DNA of 64,000 nucleotides from JBAXXL01 sp037127915 (GTDB lineage: Bacteria > Bacteroidota > Ignavibacteria > Kapaibacteriales > UBA2268): NCBI GenBank assembly GCA_037127915.1, contig JBAXXL010000012.1, positions 1 to 64,000 on the forward strand, written 5' to 3'. Within the stretch, counting starts at the first letter, position 1; every line of letters starts with the position of its first letter. Below are positions 29,146 through 38,572 of the stretch, piece by piece. Position numbers and translations under genes: made by a program. The notes beneath the pieces were generated by a model. That model was not told where the DNA came from. It searched no databases and saw nothing but the letters and a program-made list of their open reading frames with translations.

Positions 29146-30006
29146 ATGAAAAACAAGAAACTGATAACAATTTTGGTGATTTTTATAGCAATCCTTTCGG
29201 GGATTGCTAGTTCTTTTGGGATTTTCTCTACCGGAGGACCGGGTAAATACGAATACCAATCCATTCGTGGTGAAACGGTTGAAATTTATGGCGTTGGATT
29301 ATATAAGGATATGTCCGCTCAAGTAGCTCCGCAAGGAATAGCGCAGGATTATGTAACACTATTTATAGCCATACCATTATTACTTATTTCATTGTTTTTA
29401 TCCTTGAGGGGTTCACTAAGATGGCGTTTTGTTCTTAATGGAACTTTGGGATATTTTCTTGTTTCTTATTTATTTTATCTTGTTATGGCTATGTATAATC
29501 CTATGTTTTTGGCTTATACTGCACTACTCGGACTGACTTTTTTCGCTTTTCTCAATACCATATTTAGTTTCGATATAAAGACTTTATCCAATGAATTCAG
29601 TCCTAAAACGCCAACTAAATTTATAGGTTGGTTTTTAGTAATTGGAACGTCTTTAATCGCTCTGATGTGGCTAAGCATAGTCGTACCACCGCTAATAGAC
29701 GGTAGTATAGCACCAAAATCTGTTGAGCATTTCACCACATTAATTGTTCAAGGAATGGACTTGGGATTACTACTTCCATTGGCAATGGTGTCAGCTATTA
29801 TGCTGCTTAAGAAAAAGCCTCTGGGATATTTATCAGCGGCGATTTATTATGTTTTTTTATCTTTTTTAATGACTGCTTTAAGCGCAAAAATAATCGCTAT
29901 GGGTTTATTAGGATATGGCATTATTCCTGCAATTTTCATTATACCGGTTTTCAATATCTGCGCCATAACATTTACAGTAATCTTGTTGAAAAATATAAAG
30001 AAATAA
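29146..30006 (+). CDS. Polytopic membrane protein, unknown function
   Basis: 286 residues with about eight hydrophobic helices and a roughly 45-residue extracytoplasmic loop after the first (GGPGKYEYQSIRGETVEIYG). I do not recognise the family and see no catalytic motif. It begins 5 bases after the surface-repeat gene and ends 2 bases before the porin gene, so all three are probably one operon. Confidence 0.7.
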   Translation: MKNKKLITILVIFIAILSGIASSFGIFSTGGPGKYEYQSIRGETVEIYGVGLYKDMSAQVAPQGIAQDYVTLFIAIPLLLISLFLSLRGSLRWRFVLNGTLGYFLVSYLFYLVMAMYNPMFLAYTALLGLTFFAFLNTIFSFDIKTLSNEFSPKTPTKFIGWFLVIGTSLIALMWLSIVVPPLIDGSIAPKSVEHFTTLIVQGMDLGLLLPLAMVSAIMLLKKKPLGYLSAAIYYVFLSFLMTALSAKIIAMGLLGYGIIPAIFIIPVFNICAITFTVILLKNIKK

Positions 30007-30008
30007 CA

Positions 30009-31139
30009 TTGAAAACGCCACTAATAATTATTATACTTTTCGTTAGTTTAATGACTCCGATATTTGCACAATCACAAAATGATTCAGCATCTCAGCAATC
30101 CGCTTTTAATTGGGAAATTCTTTATACCGGCGATTTAGTAAATAATTTTGACGGTGGTATTAAATCCGGCACTATGTATTTAGGGTTGGTTAATGCTAAA
30201 TTAGGATTTGATTTTGAAAAAGCAGACTGGTGGAAAGGCGGCGAACTATTCTTAAACATCGCAAATACTCACGGGGGTAAACCATCAGAACAATTGGTTG
30301 GTGATTTCCAAGGTGTTTCTAATATCGAGGCAGGAAATCTTACATTTTTATATGAATTATGGTATAAACAAAGATTTGGGAATATTGCATTTACTATTGG
30401 ACTTCAGGATTTGAACGCCACATTTGCCGCTAGTGAAAATGGAACAGTTTTCAATAACAGTTCATTTGGAATTCAATCCAGTATTTCAGATAATATTCCA
30501 ACCCCGATTTTTCCGCTAACTGCATTAGGAATAATGTTTGAATGGGAAATAAACAATACATTTTCTATACATACTGCACTTTATGATGGTACACCGGACC
30601 ATTATGAGAATAATCCTTTTAATGTAAATTGGAAATTAAGCAACGAAGATGGATATTTATCGGTCGGAGAATTAAGGTTCAAGAAAAGTCTTATAAGAAA
30701 CCTTGATGCTACATATAAATTTGGCGCATATTTTCACGAGCACAATGATAATACACCTCAAGAGCAGGAAAACGGTGGAGTATATCTTATTGCAGACCAA
30801 GAAATTTATTCTAATGAGAAAACTACTTTATCACTATTTTCTCAAATTGGATTCAGCCCAAAATCGAAAAACAATCACAATCATTATTATAGTTTAGGAA
30901 TCAACTGCCGTGGAATTTTTGGTCGGTCTGCTGATATGGCAGGATTAGCAATTGCTTATGCCGGAATTGATAAAAACATAATAGATAGTGAAACAGCAAT
31001 GGAATTAACTTATCAATTACAAATAAATAAATGGATTTATCTGCGTCCTGATATTCAGTATATAATTGATCCGGCAGGAACGGATAGAAAACTGGAAAAC
31101 GCTGTAGTTGCTTTTCTAAGATTAGGAATTAAAATTTAG
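30009..31139 (+). CDS. OprB-like carbohydrate-selective porin
   Basis: 376 residues with a signal peptide ending IFAQS, then a long barrel of alternating strands. Motifs fit the OprB family: WKGGELFLNIANTHGGKPS, GLQDLNATFAASENG near the middle, and a C-terminal LRLGIKI. OprB porins admit sugars and other small solutes. The start is a TTG at 30009; the next in-frame ATG (30051) would remove most of the signal peptide, so TTG is preferred. It follows the membrane protein by 2 bases. Confidence 0.75.
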   Translation: MKTPLIIIILFVSLMTPIFAQSQNDSASQQSAFNWEILYTGDLVNNFDGGIKSGTMYLGLVNAKLGFDFEKADWWKGGELFLNIANTHGGKPSEQLVGDFQGVSNIEAGNLTFLYELWYKQRFGNIAFTIGLQDLNATFAASENGTVFNNSSFGIQSSISDNIPTPIFPLTALGIMFEWEINNTFSIHTALYDGTPDHYENNPFNVNWKLSNEDGYLSVGELRFKKSLIRNLDATYKFGAYFHEHNDNTPQEQENGGVYLIADQEIYSNEKTTLSLFSQIGFSPKSKNNHNHYYSLGINCRGIFGRSADMAGLAIAYAGIDKNIIDSETAMELTYQLQINKWIYLRPDIQYIIDPAGTDRKLENAVVAFLRLGIKI

Positions 31140-31169
31140 AGTAAGTATAAATTAAAGGAAAATAAAATC

Positions 31170-31610
31170 ATGTCAACAACATCAAACAAATCAGATGAAC
31201 TTTCAGTTTCATTATCATTAATAAATGATAAATTAAATTTTATCGCAAAAGCCGACGGCGATATGACCGTCGCTATCGATTATGTTCCACCTTTTGGCGA
31301 TAACCTTGGTTTCACTTCATTGGAATTACTATTGATGAGCCTAAGCTCTTGTTATGGTTCGTCAATGTTGCTACTTTTAAGAAAGATGAACAAAACCATC
31401 TTAGGTTTCGAAATTCAAGCCTCCGGTAAACGCAGAAGCGTCCACCCTACCTCATTTGAAAAAATCAAATTAGAAGTAACTATCAAATCGGAAGATGTTA
31501 AACCTGAAGATTTATCAAGAGCGGCAAAAATTTCCGAAGATTCGCTTTGCCCGGTTTACGATATGTTAAGAAACAATGTCGAAATAGAAACATCATTTTT
31601 TATTATTTAA
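31170..31610 (+). CDS. OsmC/Ohr-family protein
   Basis: 146 residues. The two family Cys are present, in LLMSLSSCYGSSMLLLL and DSLCPVYDML. OsmC-type proteins are thiol peroxidases that reduce organic or sulfane hydroperoxides in the cytoplasm. An AAGGA site precedes the ATG. The gene lies 30 bases after the porin and 19 bases before flavodoxin, at the head of a thiol- and sulfur-related stretch. Confidence 0.85.
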   Translation: MSTTSNKSDELSVSLSLINDKLNFIAKADGDMTVAIDYVPPFGDNLGFTSLELLLMSLSSCYGSSMLLLLRKMNKTILGFEIQASGKRRSVHPTSFEKIKLEVTIKSEDVKPEDLSRAAKISEDSLCPVYDMLRNNVEIETSFFII

Positions 31611-31629
31611 TTTGCAAAAAGGTTATATA

Positions 31630-32043
31630 ATGAAAAAAGCAATAATTATTTATAACAGCAAAACCGGTAATACCAAGCATTTCGCCGGTGAAATATGCAA
31701 ACAACTAAAAAATCAAAATATCGATGCGGAATCCATTTCGATTTTTGATTATAGCCCTGAAAATATCACAAATTCCGATATAGTTTTTTTGGGTTGTTGG
31801 ACTAGTGGATGGATGATAATTTTTCAGCATCCGCAAAAAGTGTGGAAAGAATTCGCGGCAAAATTGCCGGATTTATCCGATAAAAAGGTCGCTCTTTTCA
31901 CTACTTATAAAGTTGCAACCGGAAGTATGTTCAACAATATGAAAAAGCATATCAGCCATATAAATATGACTGATATACCAATAATAAAATCAAAAAGCGG
32001 TGAACTTACAGATGCAATAAAAGCCATTATTAATAAATTTTAA
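31630..32043 (+). CDS. Flavodoxin
   Basis: 137 residues. The FMN phosphate loop NSKTGNTKHFA follows the first strand, and FLGCWTSGWMI and FTTYKVATGSMF match the later FMN-contacting loops. Flavodoxin carries electrons, typically to radical SAM or reductive enzymes. I start at the ATG at 31630, preceded by AAAAGG at 31617-31622, rather than an upstream in-frame TTG at 31612 that lies on the ribosome site. Confidence 0.85.
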   Translation: MKKAIIIYNSKTGNTKHFAGEICKQLKNQNIDAESISIFDYSPENITNSDIVFLGCWTSGWMIIFQHPQKVWKEFAAKLPDLSDKKVALFTTYKVATGSMFNNMKKHISHINMTDIPIIKSKSGELTDAIKAIINKF

Positions 32044-32215
32044 TAAAACAAGACTTTTTTGTCCGCTTTTAGTAGATTATTTTCCTTTATATTAAAAATA
32101 AATGTTTTTTTGATTCGTATTGACTAAAGATATTATTTAAATTATTAAAATTTATCAAAAGTACAAATTTGTAGTTAAAACTAATTATTTTTCAGAAACA
32201 TTATAAGATATATAT

Positions 32216-32761
32216 ATGGAAACCAATTTCGACAAGGAATTTCTGGATTTACAGAAAAGAGTTGGAAAACTAGAAAAAGGAACCAAAGATCAAGTAACCA
32301 TGGTTATTTTTTCCGGTGATCTTGATAAAATTATCGCTGCTATGATTATCAGCGTCGGCGCCGCCGCTATGGATTCAAAAGTAAGTTTATTCTTCACATT
32401 TTGGGCAACCGCCGCACTGCGGGACCCAAATAAAAGTGTAAAAGGAAAAACCTTTATGGGTAAAATGTTTGGTATGATGCTTCCTAAAGGCACGCCAAAA
32501 TTAAAATTATCCCAAATGCACATGGCCGGCATGGGAAGCAAAATGATAAAAGGTATTATGAAAAAGAACAACGTTCCATCCTTACCGGAAATGTTCAAAA
32601 CAGCAGGTGAATTAGGAATCCAGATTAATGTTTGCGAAATGTCCATGAATCTGATGGGAATGAAAAAGGAAGAATTTATAGATTATCCTAATCTAAATAT
32701 TTGCGGTGTAGCTACATTTTTAGCCGACGCAAGTGAAAGTAAAGTACAATTATTTATCTAA
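32216..32761 (+). CDS. DsrE/DsrF-like sulfur-relay protein
   Basis: 181 residues of the DsrE-like (DrsE_2) family: a strand-loop-helix MVIFSGDLDKIIAAMIISVG, FFTFWATAAL, a Met/Lys-rich insertion (about 80-125) and a Cys-containing strand (QINVCEMSMNLMG) followed by NICGVATFL. In sulfur oxidisers the related DsrE2/DsrE3 proteins pass sulfane sulfur to TusA on a conserved Cys. The tusA gene lies 20 bases downstream. A 172-base gap upstream probably holds the promoter, but no exact consensus was found. Confidence 0.85.
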   Translation: METNFDKEFLDLQKRVGKLEKGTKDQVTMVIFSGDLDKIIAAMIISVGAAAMDSKVSLFFTFWATAALRDPNKSVKGKTFMGKMFGMMLPKGTPKLKLSQMHMAGMGSKMIKGIMKKNNVPSLPEMFKTAGELGIQINVCEMSMNLMGMKKEEFIDYPNLNICGVATFLADASESKVQLFI

Positions 32762-32780
32762 TATAAAAGGGAATTATAAC

Positions 32781-33032
32781 ATGACAAAAGAAGAAGCAAA
32801 CGCATTAAACGTTGCATCAATTATTGATGCACGCGGAACAGCATGCCCGGGACCACTATTGGCCGCCAAAAAAGGTATTGGCGAATTAGAATCAGGAGAT
32901 ATTATGGAAATTTTATCAGCTGACGAAGGAACAAAACACGACATACCTCGCTGGTGCGAAAAAATGGAACACGAATTTTTAGGTGTAGTTGAAGAAGATA
33001 GTTACACTAGATTATTTTTAAGAAAAGCATAG
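32781..33032 (+). CDS. tusA: TusA-family sulfur carrier
   Basis: 83 residues with the family motif ACPGPLL, whose Cys carries the persulfide, and the typical strand LESGDIMEILSAD. TusA moves sulfur for tRNA thiolation, molybdenum cofactor or sulfur oxidation. The start is the ATG at 32781 after AAAAGGGA; an earlier in-frame GTG overlaps dsrE and lacks a ribosome site. Pairing with the DsrE-like gene and the Hdr genes downstream suggests dissimilatory or relay use. Confidence 0.88.
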   Translation: MTKEEANALNVASIIDARGTACPGPLLAAKKGIGELESGDIMEILSADEGTKHDIPRWCEKMEHEFLGVVEEDSYTRLFLRKA

Positions 33033-33037
33033 TTACG

Positions 33038-33105
33038 AACAGATAAATCATTAATTGGTTTATCTGTTTTTTTAATAGTCATCTATTTATAGTAGATGAT
33101 TTTTT
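33038..33105 (+). terminator. Two tandem terminators after tusA
   Basis: First: perfect 10-bp stem AACAGATAAA (33038-33047) with TTTATCTGTT (33059-33068), followed by a T-run. Second: 7-bp stem TCATCTA (33079-33085) with TAGATGA (33093-33099), followed by TTTTTT. They divide dsrE-tusA from the Hdr-like operon starting at 33133, or attenuate read-through. Confidence 0.8.
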
Positions 33106-33132
33106 ATATTTAGAAAAAATAAATAGTTGCAA

Positions 33133-33561
33133 ATGGAAACAGAAGTTTATAGACCAAAAATTCTTGTCTTTTCAACAGATAAGATTTCCGATCCCGGAAT
33201 AGATCAAGCGGGATTACGGAAGATTCATTATTCACCATCGGTATATGTAATTAGTATGCCTTGCTCATCGGGAATAAAACCACGATGGATAATGCACGCC
33301 TTCGAACAAGGTTTTGATGGTGTTTTTATAGCGGCTGATGGACATGAATGTTCATATAGTCCAAGCTGTCCTGAATATACAAACAATATAATTTTAGAAG
33401 CGCAAAAATTGATGAACGAGAAAAACATCAGCCCTAAACGTATCCGAATGGCGGCAATTTGCTCTGTTTGCGCTGAACCTTTTTCGAACCACATGGATAA
33501 CTTCAGTAGAATTTTGACAGAAATTGGCAAAATTGGCTCTGAAAATATAGTTAAAGAATAA
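33133..33561 (+). CDS. MvhD/FlpD-like hydrogenase iron-sulfur subunit, motif-depleted
   Basis: 142 residues aligning to the MvhD domain that delivers electrons to HdrA (HAFEQGFDGVFIAADGHECS; ICSVCAEPF at the end). Compared with MvhD as I know it, the first CxxC of the [2Fe-2S] site is missing (DKISDPGIDQAGL stands there), while four or five other Cys remain. It may therefore bind a different cluster or only part of one. The start is the ATG at 33133; a TTG two codons upstream is less likely. It lies 26 bases before hdrA. Confidence 0.75.
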   Translation: METEVYRPKILVFSTDKISDPGIDQAGLRKIHYSPSVYVISMPCSSGIKPRWIMHAFEQGFDGVFIAADGHECSYSPSCPEYTNNIILEAQKLMNEKNISPKRIRMAAICSVCAEPFSNHMDNFSRILTEIGKIGSENIVKE

Positions 33562-33586
33562 AATAAATAAATCTTAATAAATAGAT

Positions 33587-36334
33587 ATGTCACAAAACGA
33601 TAAAATATACGATGCTGTAGTTATTGGTGGCGGAATTGCAGGACAGGAAGCCGCTTTAAATCTAGCTGATATGAATTACCAAGTACTATTGATTGAAAAA
33701 GGACTTTCAATCGGTGGAAAAATGATTCAATTAAGTAAGGTTTTCCCTACACTCGACTGCGCCGCTTGCATTACTACTCCAAAAATGTCTGAAACGGCTC
33801 GTCATCCTAACATCACTTTAATGTTAAATAGTGAAATTGATGGGATTAATAAAAACGAAAAAGATTTCCAGATAAATTTCACCAAGAATCCACGGTATGT
33901 AATTCCTGAAGCTTGTACCGGTTGCCAAATGTGTGAGGTTGTCTGTCCGGAAATAAGATTGGATGAATATAACGCTAATCTTGCCGGACGAAAAGTCGCT
34001 TATATCCCTTTTACATTAGCTAATCCACGGATTGCCAGAATTGAAAGATTGGATGAATCGGCTCCGTGCATTAATGAATGTCCTGGTGGTGTAAAACCTT
34101 ATGGTTACATCAGTTTGGCAAGAAACGGACAATACGAAGAAGCAATGAAATTGCACCTTGAAGATATTCCTCTACCCGGTAGTTTAGGTAGAGCCTGCTT
34201 TGCTCCTTGCCAAAATGCGTGCACTCGCTCAAGTCTCGAAGCCCCTGTCGATATTCGAAGAATTAAAAGGTTCTTTTCAGATTACTATTATGAAAAATAT
34301 CCTGAAGCTCCTGCTGTAAACATCGAAAACAAAACAGGAAAGAAAGTTGCTATAATTGGCTCAGGTCCTGCCGGACTCACAGCCGCATACCACTTGGCTT
34401 TAAAAGGACACTCTGTCAAAATGTATGAAGCCGCTGAAGAACTCGGCGGTATGTTATGGCTAACTATTCCAAAATATAGACTGCCAAAGGATGTTGTAAG
34501 AAGGGATATCCAAAATATATTGTCTTTAGGCGTAGAATTTGAAGTTAACACCAAAATTACCGATATTAAAAAACTCAAAGAAGAAGGTAATTACGATTCT
34601 GTATTTGTAGCAATTGGAGCCGGAGAATCGAGTAAATTAAAAATCGAAGGTGCCGAATTGACTCAAGTTCTTGATTGTATGGAATTTTTGAGTAATGAAA
34701 TACCGGATGAACAAAAGAGTTTAAAAGGGAAAAAAGTAGTAGTGATTGGTGGTGGAAATGTTTCAATGGACGTATCCCGTACAGCAATCCGTTTGGGTGC
34801 GGATGAAGTCACTATCGTTTGTTTGGAAAAAAGAGACGAGATGCTCGCGCTCGATTTCGAAGTCAATGAAGCACTTGAAGAAAACGTAAAACTGCATAAT
34901 GCTTCGGTATCCACCAAAGTGTTTACTAAAAATGATAAACCTTACTTAGAATTTATCTCTGTATCATCGTTTAAATTCGTCGATGGTAAACCCGAAATCA
35001 AAACCGTCTCCGGTTCGGAAAAGCAGATTCAAGCAGATGTTATTATTCCTGCTATAGGCCTTCGCCCTGCTTCTTCCGTTTTTCAGAATGAACTTGAATT
35101 AAAACGTAACGGAACGATTGTTGCCGATGAAAAAACTTTACAAACTTCAATGCCATATATTTTCTCAGGTGGAGATTCGCACAAAGGTGCAAGTTCGATA
35201 ATCGAAGCCGCTGGAGAAGGAAGAAAAGCCGCGTTTTATATTGATAAATACTTAAACGGCGAAAATCTTATGGAATTTGAAGACGGTGATAAATTGCCGG
35301 CTTCAGATAAAACTAAAGTTCTTAGTAAAAAAGATTACACATTTCAGTTACCTGTCGAGCAAAAATTAAGACCTGTCGGTGAAAGAATTCAAGATTTTAA
35401 TGATATTGAATCTACTTTTACAGAAGAAGAAGTTTTAAAAAGTTCTGAACGTTGCCTCGATTGTAGTAACTGCCGTGAATGTCATCAGTGTTTGAATATA
35501 TGTCCAGCATTTGCAATAGATTTCTCGCAGAGGAAAGAAATTTTTGATGTTAAAGCAAAATCGGTTGTTGTTACAACAGGTTTCAAATTGTTTCCACCAT
35601 CGGGCAAACCGGAATATGGTTACAACAAATATCCAAATGTTATAGATTCAATGCAGATGGACCGATTAATCGCACCAACAAGACCATATAACAACGTTTT
35701 ACGTCCTGGCGACGGTAAAACTCCCGACAATATTGCTTATGTTTTATGTACCGGGTCCCGAGATTCGGCAATAGAAAACCACAATTGCGCCGGGGAATGT
35801 GAGAACAATCCAATTTGCTCTCAAATTTGCTGTATGTATTCCATTAAACAAGCACAATTGCTGATGGGTGCTCTGCCTATGGCTGATATTACTATATATT
35901 ATTTAGATATCAGAGCATTTGGTAAAGGATATGAGGAATTCTTCCAACAATCAAAATCGATGGGTGTTAACTTTATCAAAGGTAAAGTTGCAAAAATCCA
36001 TGAAAATGAAAATAAACCGGGTGATTTAATTATCCGTTATGAAGACATTACTACCGGACAGTTGAAAGAAGCAAAACACGATTTAGTTGTATTATCTGTT
36101 GGTGTACTTCCAAACAAAGAAGTTACACAGATGTTTACAAACAAAAAACTTGAATTGGATGACTATAATTTTGTCAAGCAAATTAACGAATTGGTCAGCC
36201 CTTCATTAACTAGTATTGATGGTGTTTTTGTCGCTGGAGCGGCATCTGGACCAAAAGATATTCCTGATTCGATTTTATCGGCAGGGTGCGCGGCTTCGGA
36301 AGTTGCCGGTTACTTAAGTAAATTAGAAATTTAG
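33587..36334 (+). CDS. HdrA/QmoA-like flavoprotein with an internal GltD-like NAD(P)H module
   Basis: 915 residues. HdrA start: dinucleotide fold VVIGGGIAGQEA, then LDCAACITTPKM and a ferredoxin-like CTGCQMCEVVCP (about 110-122). An inserted block at about 155-600 is glutamate-synthase-beta/NfnB-like: Fe-S segment CINECPGGVKPYGY and CFAPCQNACTR, FAD motif AIIGSGPAGLTAAYHLA (about 253), and NAD(P)H fold VVVIGGGNVSMDVSRTA (about 383). The Fe-S motif CLDCSNCRECHQCLNICP (about 620) and the rest of HdrA follow, with YVLCTGSRD, CSQICCMYSIKQA and VAGAASGPKDI. This would couple NAD(P)H to an Hdr/Qmo electron path, possibly by flavin bifurcation (inferred). Confidence 0.85.
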   Translation: MSQNDKIYDAVVIGGGIAGQEAALNLADMNYQVLLIEKGLSIGGKMIQLSKVFPTLDCAACITTPKMSETARHPNITLMLNSEIDGINKNEKDFQINFTKNPRYVIPEACTGCQMCEVVCPEIRLDEYNANLAGRKVAYIPFTLANPRIARIERLDESAPCINECPGGVKPYGYISLARNGQYEEAMKLHLEDIPLPGSLGRACFAPCQNACTRSSLEAPVDIRRIKRFFSDYYYEKYPEAPAVNIENKTGKKVAIIGSGPAGLTAAYHLALKGHSVKMYEAAEELGGMLWLTIPKYRLPKDVVRRDIQNILSLGVEFEVNTKITDIKKLKEEGNYDSVFVAIGAGESSKLKIEGAELTQVLDCMEFLSNEIPDEQKSLKGKKVVVIGGGNVSMDVSRTAIRLGADEVTIVCLEKRDEMLALDFEVNEALEENVKLHNASVSTKVFTKNDKPYLEFISVSSFKFVDGKPEIKTVSGSEKQIQADVIIPAIGLRPASSVFQNELELKRNGTIVADEKTLQTSMPYIFSGGDSHKGASSIIEAAGEGRKAAFYIDKYLNGENLMEFEDGDKLPASDKTKVLSKKDYTFQLPVEQKLRPVGERIQDFNDIESTFTEEEVLKSSERCLDCSNCRECHQCLNICPAFAIDFSQRKEIFDVKAKSVVVTTGFKLFPPSGKPEYGYNKYPNVIDSMQMDRLIAPTRPYNNVLRPGDGKTPDNIAYVLCTGSRDSAIENHNCAGECENNPICSQICCMYSIKQAQLLMGALPMADITIYYLDIRAFGKGYEEFFQQSKSMGVNFIKGKVAKIHENENKPGDLIIRYEDITTGQLKEAKHDLVVLSVGVLPNKEVTQMFTNKKLELDDYNFVKQINELVSPSLTSIDGVFVAGAASGPKDIPDSILSAGCAASEVAGYLSKLEI

Positions 36335-36368
36335 ATAACAATTTGAGATAACTTCAAAATAAAATAAT

Positions 36369-38567
36369 ATGAAAGAAAGAATAGGTATATATATTTGTCA
36401 TTGCGGTGGAAATATCTCCGATTACGTCGATGTTGAAGAAATCGGTAAAATGCTGAAAGAAGAAGACGGCGTTGTTATTTCTAAAGATGTAATGTTTGCT
36501 TGCGCCGATTCCAATCAAAAGCAAATGGTTCAAGATATTGTTGATAATAAATTGGATGCGATTGTAGTGGCTTCGTGCTCACCAAAATTGCATTTGCACA
36601 CTTTTAAAAACGTTGCTGAGCGCGCGGGATTAAACCCAACTAATTATGTTCAGGTTAACATTCGTGAACAATGTTCATGGCCTCATTCCGACCAACCAAG
36701 AGAAGCCTCCGTTAAAGCAATGGGATTAATCAGAGCAGGTATGAATAGAGTTTCGCATTCAGAATCTCTCGATAATATCGAAATAACTGTTAAAAAGTCC
36801 GTACTTGTAGTCGGAGCCGGTATCGCTGGAATGAAAGCGGCAATTGACCTCGCCCGTTTGGGAAATGAAGTTTATCTTATCGAAAAAGATTACTTCGTCG
36901 GAGGACATATTGCTCAGTCCGATAATCTCTTTATGTCCGGTCAAAAGGGAAAAGAAATTGTCAGTAATTTGTATAAAGAAGTTAAAAGCTTCAAGAACAT
37001 AACCGTTTTTACAGGTGTTGAAGTCGAAAAAGTGACAGGTAGTGTTGGTAATTTTGCTATAGATATCAAGATAAAACCACGCTTTATAAAGCAAAAAGCT
37101 GATTTTGAATTGGTTAAAAAAGCGATGGAAGAATGCAATACTTTCGTAGAAGATGAATTCAATTTAGGTTTTGCAAAACGAAAAGCAATTTATAAAAATT
37201 ATCCTGAAGCACTTCCCGATTTACCGGTTGTTATAGTAGATGCTATAAAAGAAGAAAAAGCCTTATTAGAAAAGTACGCAACATGTTTCGATTTGAATCA
37301 GAAGGATGAATTATTATCACTTACAGCAGGTGCTATACTAATCGCTACCGGTTATGATTCATATCAACCGGCTGAAGGTGAATATGGTTATAAAACGGTT
37401 CCTAATGTAATAACATTGCCTGAATTCAATAGAATGATTGAACTTAACCCGAATGGTTTAATTCATAACGGCAATAAAGTAAAAAAAGTCGCATTCATAT
37501 ATTGCGTAGGTAATCGTCAAACCAAAGGCGACAACAAATATTGTTCACGCCAATGCTGTTCAGCGGCAATTAATACTTCGATTCAGATCAAAGAAAAGTA
37601 TGAAGATATTACAGCTTTCCATCTTTTCCGTGATGTCAGAACTTATGGCAAACAGGAAATTCTATATGAAAAATCATCAAAACAAGGCGATATTTATATC
37701 CGATTTGATGAAAAGGAACCGCCAAAAGTTGAATTGCAAGGTAAAAAAGCATTGGTCAAGGTAAAAGATTATCTGACCGCAAAAAAAGAATTGGAATTAG
37801 AAGCTGATTTGGTAGTTTTAGTAACCGGTATGGTGTCACGAAGTGATTCTAAACACATTTCGGAAAAATTCAAAATCCCTATAGGAACCGATAAGTTTTT
37901 CAATGAGATTCACCCCAAATTAAAACCTGTTGAAACCGTTATCAGAGGTGTATTAATTGGCGGCTCGTGCCAAGGACCAAAGAATATTAGTGAATCTGTA
38001 CAGTCTTCCCTATCCGCCGCTGCAAAAATAAATGCTTTGCTAAAAAGTGGTACAATTTCACTTGACCCTATTATTGCACGTGTTGATAATAGTCTCTGTA
38101 CTTGGTGCGGAAAATGTGCAGAAGTCTGTGAATATGACGCTGTAAGTGAAGTCGAGTTCGATGGTAAGCAAGTCGCACAAGTTAATAAAGCGGTTTGTAC
38201 AGGTTGCGGCATCTGTGCTCCAATTTGTCCATATAATGCAATAGAAATTGCTCAATTTACGGATATAGAAATTGAATCTATGATTGATGGTTTTATGCAA
38301 AAAATAGAATTCAACGTAAAAGCCGCAGAAGAAGAAAAAGTTGAAGAAAAAGAAGTTTTGACGATGAAAGAATTTCCTCAAATATGGAAAAACATTTTCA
38401 AATTAATTGAAGAAAATAAAAAGACAATACCACAGTTAGCTGAAGAGTTAAATGTTAGTACAGACATAATAACATACCACGTGATGACTATGAATAAGTA
38501 TAGTATGGTACTTGCCGATGGTATGGATACTAAAGAGGAATATTATTATTATACTAAGAAAAATTAA
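36369..38567 (+). CDS. HdrA/QmoB-like flavoprotein with C-terminal winged helix
   Basis: 732 residues. The N-terminal HdrA domain has YICHCGGNISDYVD, FACAD and ASCSPKLH, followed by the FAD fold VLVVGAGIAGMKAAIDLA (about 140), YCVGNRQ and CSRQCCSAA (typical HdrA Cys cluster, about 375-400), and two [4Fe-4S] motifs, CTWCGKCAEVCEYDA (about 577) and CTGCGICAPICPYNA (about 612). The final 70 residues (about 664-732) are helical with a winged-helix pattern (TIPQLAEELNVSTDIITYHV), which I do not know from HdrA or QmoB. The gene sits between the other HdrA (34 bases) and the membrane subunit (5 bases), so a Qmo-like complex is likely. Confidence 0.85.
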   Translation: MKERIGIYICHCGGNISDYVDVEEIGKMLKEEDGVVISKDVMFACADSNQKQMVQDIVDNKLDAIVVASCSPKLHLHTFKNVAERAGLNPTNYVQVNIREQCSWPHSDQPREASVKAMGLIRAGMNRVSHSESLDNIEITVKKSVLVVGAGIAGMKAAIDLARLGNEVYLIEKDYFVGGHIAQSDNLFMSGQKGKEIVSNLYKEVKSFKNITVFTGVEVEKVTGSVGNFAIDIKIKPRFIKQKADFELVKKAMEECNTFVEDEFNLGFAKRKAIYKNYPEALPDLPVVIVDAIKEEKALLEKYATCFDLNQKDELLSLTAGAILIATGYDSYQPAEGEYGYKTVPNVITLPEFNRMIELNPNGLIHNGNKVKKVAFIYCVGNRQTKGDNKYCSRQCCSAAINTSIQIKEKYEDITAFHLFRDVRTYGKQEILYEKSSKQGDIYIRFDEKEPPKVELQGKKALVKVKDYLTAKKELELEADLVVLVTGMVSRSDSKHISEKFKIPIGTDKFFNEIHPKLKPVETVIRGVLIGGSCQGPKNISESVQSSLSAAAKINALLKSGTISLDPIIARVDNSLCTWCGKCAEVCEYDAVSEVEFDGKQVAQVNKAVCTGCGICAPICPYNAIEIAQFTDIEIESMIDGFMQKIEFNVKAAEEEKVEEKEVLTMKEFPQIWKNIFKLIEENKKTIPQLAEELNVSTDIITYHVMTMNKYSMVLADGMDTKEEYYYYTKKN

Positions 38568-38572
38568 TAGTT

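Noticed and set aside
32733..32780. Upstream GTG start for tusA
   Set aside because: It overlaps the DsrE-like gene and has no ribosome site; the ATG at 32781 has AAAAGGGA.
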